Source: Verrucomicrobiia bacterium
GTDB lineage: Bacteria > Verrucomicrobiota > Verrucomicrobiia > Verrucomicrobiales > Akkermansiaceae
Length of the DNA stretch: 64,000 nucleotides
Assembly: GCA_030430455.1 (NCBI GenBank)
Contig: JAUIJB010000005.1
Location: 1-64,000, forward strand
Direction: 5' to 3'
Translations under genes and position numbers: made by a program
Notes under the pieces: generated by a model
Told to the model about the DNA's origin: nothing
Seen by the model: the letters and a program-made list of their open reading frames with translations, nothing else
The model's database searches: none
Part shown: positions 61,472 through 64,000 of the stretch, in pieces
How positions within the stretch are numbered: position 1 is the first letter of the stretch
Layout: every line of letters starts with the position of its first letter

Positions 61472-64000
61472 TCAGAGTTCGCCACGGTAGGTGGACCTCA
61501 CGGCGATTCGGTAGAACCCGGCCGGACCCAGCAGGTGGTCCTCGACGACCAAGGGTGGCGGGCTCTCGATCCCGTGGGTGTTGACCGGGGCGCCGAGGTT
61601 GAACCAGCCCCCGAGGTCGTCGCTTTCCTGGAGCTGATACAGGCGGTCCGGCAGGGTGGGAAACTCGATCATCCAGCCTCCCGGGATCGCGATCACCTGC
61701 GGATGGGGCAGCCCCTCCGGACTCGGCACGTGGGGATCGAGCCCGAACAACCACTCGGTCCCGTTTGGAATTCCGTCGCCGTCGAGGTCGCCATCCGGCT
61801 GGTTGTCCCCCTCCGTCGCCGGCCGGACCAGTCGGTCGGCGCCGAGGTCCGGGTTGCCGGGCGGGCGATCGTGGAAGATCTCCACCCGGTAGGGGACCCG
61901 TGGATCGACCTTGGCCAGCACCGGAAGGGCGAAGACGAGCGCATGGTACTCGCCGCTCACGTCCCAATCCACCGACAGCCCGGACGGATCCAGCACCACC
62001 GAGGAGGCCGGCCAGAGGTCGTCGGTTCCGTAGGTCACGGTGAAACGCTCGAGGACCTCCGGCTCGCTGAGCCCCTCGTCGTTCGCGAGCGCCTTGCTGA
62101 AGTAGGTCTTGAACTCGTAGCTCGACCCCACCTCCTCGCCGTCGGCGCCGGGAAACGCGACGAACATCCGCACCTCCGGCCCGGCGGTGTCGACCACCCG
62201 CGCCAGGGTGGTGAAGTGGCCCGAGGCATCGTCGACCCCGTCGTCGGCCGACGAACTGATCTCCCGCAGCCGGACCTCGATCGTGGCGGTTCCCGTCGGT
62301 GGGATGTTCACGTAGTCGAAGCGGAACTCGCGGCCGAAGGCGGGATCCGATGGCGTGATCCCCAGGTTGGCACTCACCTCCTGCGCCCGGACCCAGGCGC
62401 CGTTTCCGTTGGGGACGCCGGTCTCCGCGTCGTCGTTCGAGGCGTCCGAGTCGGTGATCCGGTACCAGGCCGAGCTGGTGGACGCATCGGCGCGGACGAC
62501 GACGCCGTAGGAACTGCCCCCGACGACTTCGCCATCGCTTCCCGGAAAGACGATCTCGCCGGCCGGTCGCGCCGCATCGACGAGGAAGGTCCGCGAGTAG
62601 GTCCTGTAGAGCGACGCCTTCCCGTCGCGCTCGAGGAAGGCCCGCGCGCGCAGGATGTGGAATCCCTCCGCCAGCCCGGTCTCGCTCGAGGTGTAGTCGC
62701 CGTGGGGCGAGTGCACCACCGACGAAGCGTCGAAGCCGTCGACCGCGAAGACCGACATCGCCCTCTTCTTGCTGGCGACCGAGCCGGGGCCGGACGGGTA
62801 GATCGGGTCGCTCTCCTTGAAGATGCCGATCCGGTAGGTCAGGGTCTCGCCCGGCAGGGGCTTGGGCAGCGAGTCGGTGGTCCACCAGTCGTTGGTGATC
62901 TCCTGCCCCTCGCCGTCGGTCTCGAACTGGTTGTGGGAGAAGTTCATCTCGTGCACCATGGTCGTTCCGGCCGGGCGACCGCCCGCGACCTCCGGGATCG
63001 AGCCGTCGGTGGTGAAATAACAATACATCCGGAAGCCCCCGCCGACACCGTTGGGCTTGGCCCACAGGACAATGCCCGCGCCACTCTCGTCGTACTGCAG
63101 CGGAACGGCCCCCGGCCAGCCGCCCGCCGGGCTGCCGCCAACCGGGTCCGCCGGGTCGTGGTAGAGGAACGCCGCCAGCTCGCCGCCGTCGGTGGCGTAG
63201 TCGTTTGAACCCGCCGCCCCCTCGGTCACCGCGACGCTCCCGGCCCCGATCTGCTTCACGTAGGTCTCCGCCCCTTGCGACCCGATGGTGTTCCTCGTCG
63301 TGTCGACGGCGGCGAACTTCTCGCCGAAGCGCCGCACCACGAAGCCCGGCTGCTCGTAGCCGAGGAACAGGTCGTTGGAGCTCTTCGGCGGGTTGTCCCT
63401 GAGGAAGGGGTCGCCGCCGGCGCCGGCCCCGTTGAGGTCGATCCCGGCGTCGAGCCGGAACAGCAGGTTCGCGGCGGAACCATCGGTCCGGGCGACGAAG
63501 GAAAGGTCGCCCAGGTCGGTGACCCGGGGAATCCCGATGGTGTAGGCGAAGTCGCCCGGGTCGGCATCGGGCAGTCCATACGGGTTGAACCCGGGGTCCC
63601 CGTCCTCGCCGTCGTAGCGGGTCACCTCGACCGTCCCGACCTCGACGCCGCCCTGCTCGATCGCCAGGACGCCCCCCTCGCTGCCGCCATCCCAGAGCTC
63701 GGACGGCTCGGGCGTCCGCGGGGCGAAGACCATGTAGCTGCCGGGGTCGACGGTCACCGAGCCGAGGTCCGAGGCGTACTTGTAGAAGCCGACCTGGCTG
63801 CCGTAGCCGCGTGCGTACTGGTAGAGGTAGGCGTCCCGGGTGTCCGGGTTGTTCTCCGAGCCCTCGCCCCCGGCGGACGGAAACGACGTTCCCCCGACGA
63901 GCGGGACGCCGGATGCGTAGTTGTCGTTGATCGCGATCAGCATCGTCGCGGCATCCGCGTCGCTCATGTTCTCGTCGCCCCGGCGGTCGATCCGCTCGTA
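61472..64000 (-). CDS. Giant secreted beta-domain protein, N-terminus outside the window
   Basis: The frame is open to the right edge, so only the last 842 residues are visible. An internal ATG at 63967 exists, but the codons before it (YERIDRRGDEN) are open too. It contains a lamin-tail-like or beta-rich N-terminal part, then a domain around YFTTDGSIPEVAGG and LTYRIGIFKESDPIY that is shared with the GH13 protein downstream (YFTTDGSDPVGAQG and VRYRIGLWNPATGEE). Several Ig-like and TSP-like domains follow, and the C-terminal module of verrucomicrobial secreted proteins (TEWLFGLDPHVPSPEG). No catalytic residues are seen in this part. It starts the operon with the GH13 gene, whose ATG comes 16 bases later. 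Confidence 0.7.
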   Translation of the reverse strand, partial: YERIDRRGDENMSDADAATMLIAINDNYASGVPLVGGTSFPSAGGEGSENNPDTRDAYLYQYARGYGSQVGFYKYASDLGSVTVDPGSYMVFAPRTPEPSELWDGGSEGGVLAIEQGGVEVGTVEVTRYDGEDGDPGFNPYGLPDADPGDFAYTIGIPRVTDLGDLSFVARTDGSAANLLFRLDAGIDLNGAGAGGDPFLRDNPPKSSNDLFLGYEQPGFVVRRFGEKFAAVDTTRNTIGSQGAETYVKQIGAGSVAVTEGAAGSNDYATDGGELAAFLYHDPADPVGGSPAGGWPGAVPLQYDESGAGIVLWAKPNGVGGGFRMYCYFTTDGSIPEVAGGRPAGTTMVHEMNFSHNQFETDGEGQEITNDWWTTDSLPKPLPGETLTYRIGIFKESDPIYPSGPGSVASKKRAMSVFAVDGFDASSVVHSPHGDYTSSETGLAEGFHILRARAFLERDGKASLYRTYSRTFLVDAARPAGEIVFPGSDGEVVGGSSYGVVVRADASTSSAWYRITDSDASNDDAETGVPNGNGAWVRAQEVSANLGITPSDPAFGREFRFDYVNIPPTGTATIEVRLREISSSADDGVDDASGHFTTLARVVDTAGPEVRMFVAFPGADGEEVGSSYEFKTYFSKALANDEGLSEPEVLERFTVTYGTDDLWPASSVVLDPSGLSVDWDVSGEYHALVFALPVLAKVDPRVPYRVEIFHDRPPGNPDLGADRLVRPATEGDNQPDGDLDGDGIPNGTEWLFGLDPHVPSPEGLPHPQVIAIPGGWMIEFPTLPDRLYQLQESDDLGGWFNLGAPVNTHGIESPPPLVVEDHLLGPAGFYRIAVRSTYRGEL

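Noticed and set aside
57307..61584. A 1,425-codon plus-strand open frame
   Set aside because: It is antisense to the GH13 gene, where catalytic motifs are readable.

Overview
The window is a GC-rich bacterial chromosome segment (only the two RHS tips and some spacers are visibly less GC-rich) and most likely comes from a member of the Verrucomicrobiota, class Verrucomicrobiae. That placement is inferred from gene content: a very long prepilin-like protein of the Verru_Chthon cassette A type, a PEP-CTERM protein with a lamin-tail domain, the paired DUF1592-family/DUF1552 secreted proteins typical of the PVC group, many very large secreted proteins ending in calcium-binding-like acidic repeats, RHS tips of the WPSRDPIGE type, and abundant palindromic intergenic repeats.

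Region 1 (1-4,800) is accessory DNA read on the minus strand. It holds two orphan C-terminal tips of RHS polymorphic proteins, with a small gene between them that overlaps both tips by 13-14 bases. The second tip is split by a group II intron of about 1,978 bases that carries its own reverse transcriptase/maturase. Upstream lie a RelE/ParE-type toxin-antitoxin pair and the last codons of a deleted tyrosine recombinase.

Region 2 (4,800-20,500) holds xseA with a DUF2721 membrane protein, a secreted endonuclease-like multidomain protein, a cardiolipin synthase-like phospholipase D enzyme, two tandem tRNA-Gln genes, a secreted Kelch/carbohydrate-binding/LamG protein, the 2-oxoglutarate dehydrogenase E1 and E2 genes (sucA-sucB), and an ABC ATPase gene without a visible permease.

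Region 3 (20,500-31,100) holds the type IV pilus/type II secretion pair pilB-pilC, divergent from ilvB-ilvN (acetohydroxyacid synthase). It continues with the PEP-CTERM protein and the DUF1592-family/DUF1552 pair. Region 4 (31,000-42,200) holds the Verru_Chthon A-like protein with an overlapping partner, a LysR regulator, a candidate small RNA on the plus strand, then pirin, YceI, a peroxiredoxin-like protein, a YbjN-like protein, a PagL-like lipid A deacylase and two coupled small membrane proteins.

Region 5 (42,200-53,100) holds a secreted GH43 arabinanase-type enzyme, lysS, a CvfB-like S1 protein, a secreted sugar dehydrogenase-type propeller, a SET-domain protein, an MFS transporter, a rhodanese lipoprotein, an RRM protein and a DASS carboxylate transporter. 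Region 6 (53,100-64,000) is filled by three giant secreted proteins on the minus strand: a PQQ-dehydrogenase/cytochrome c fusion, a GH13 amylase-type protein, and an upstream protein cut by the window edge that shares a domain with the GH13 protein. Together regions 2-6 suggest a heterotrophic, polysaccharide-degrading Gram-negative cell with heavy investment in surface and secreted proteins.
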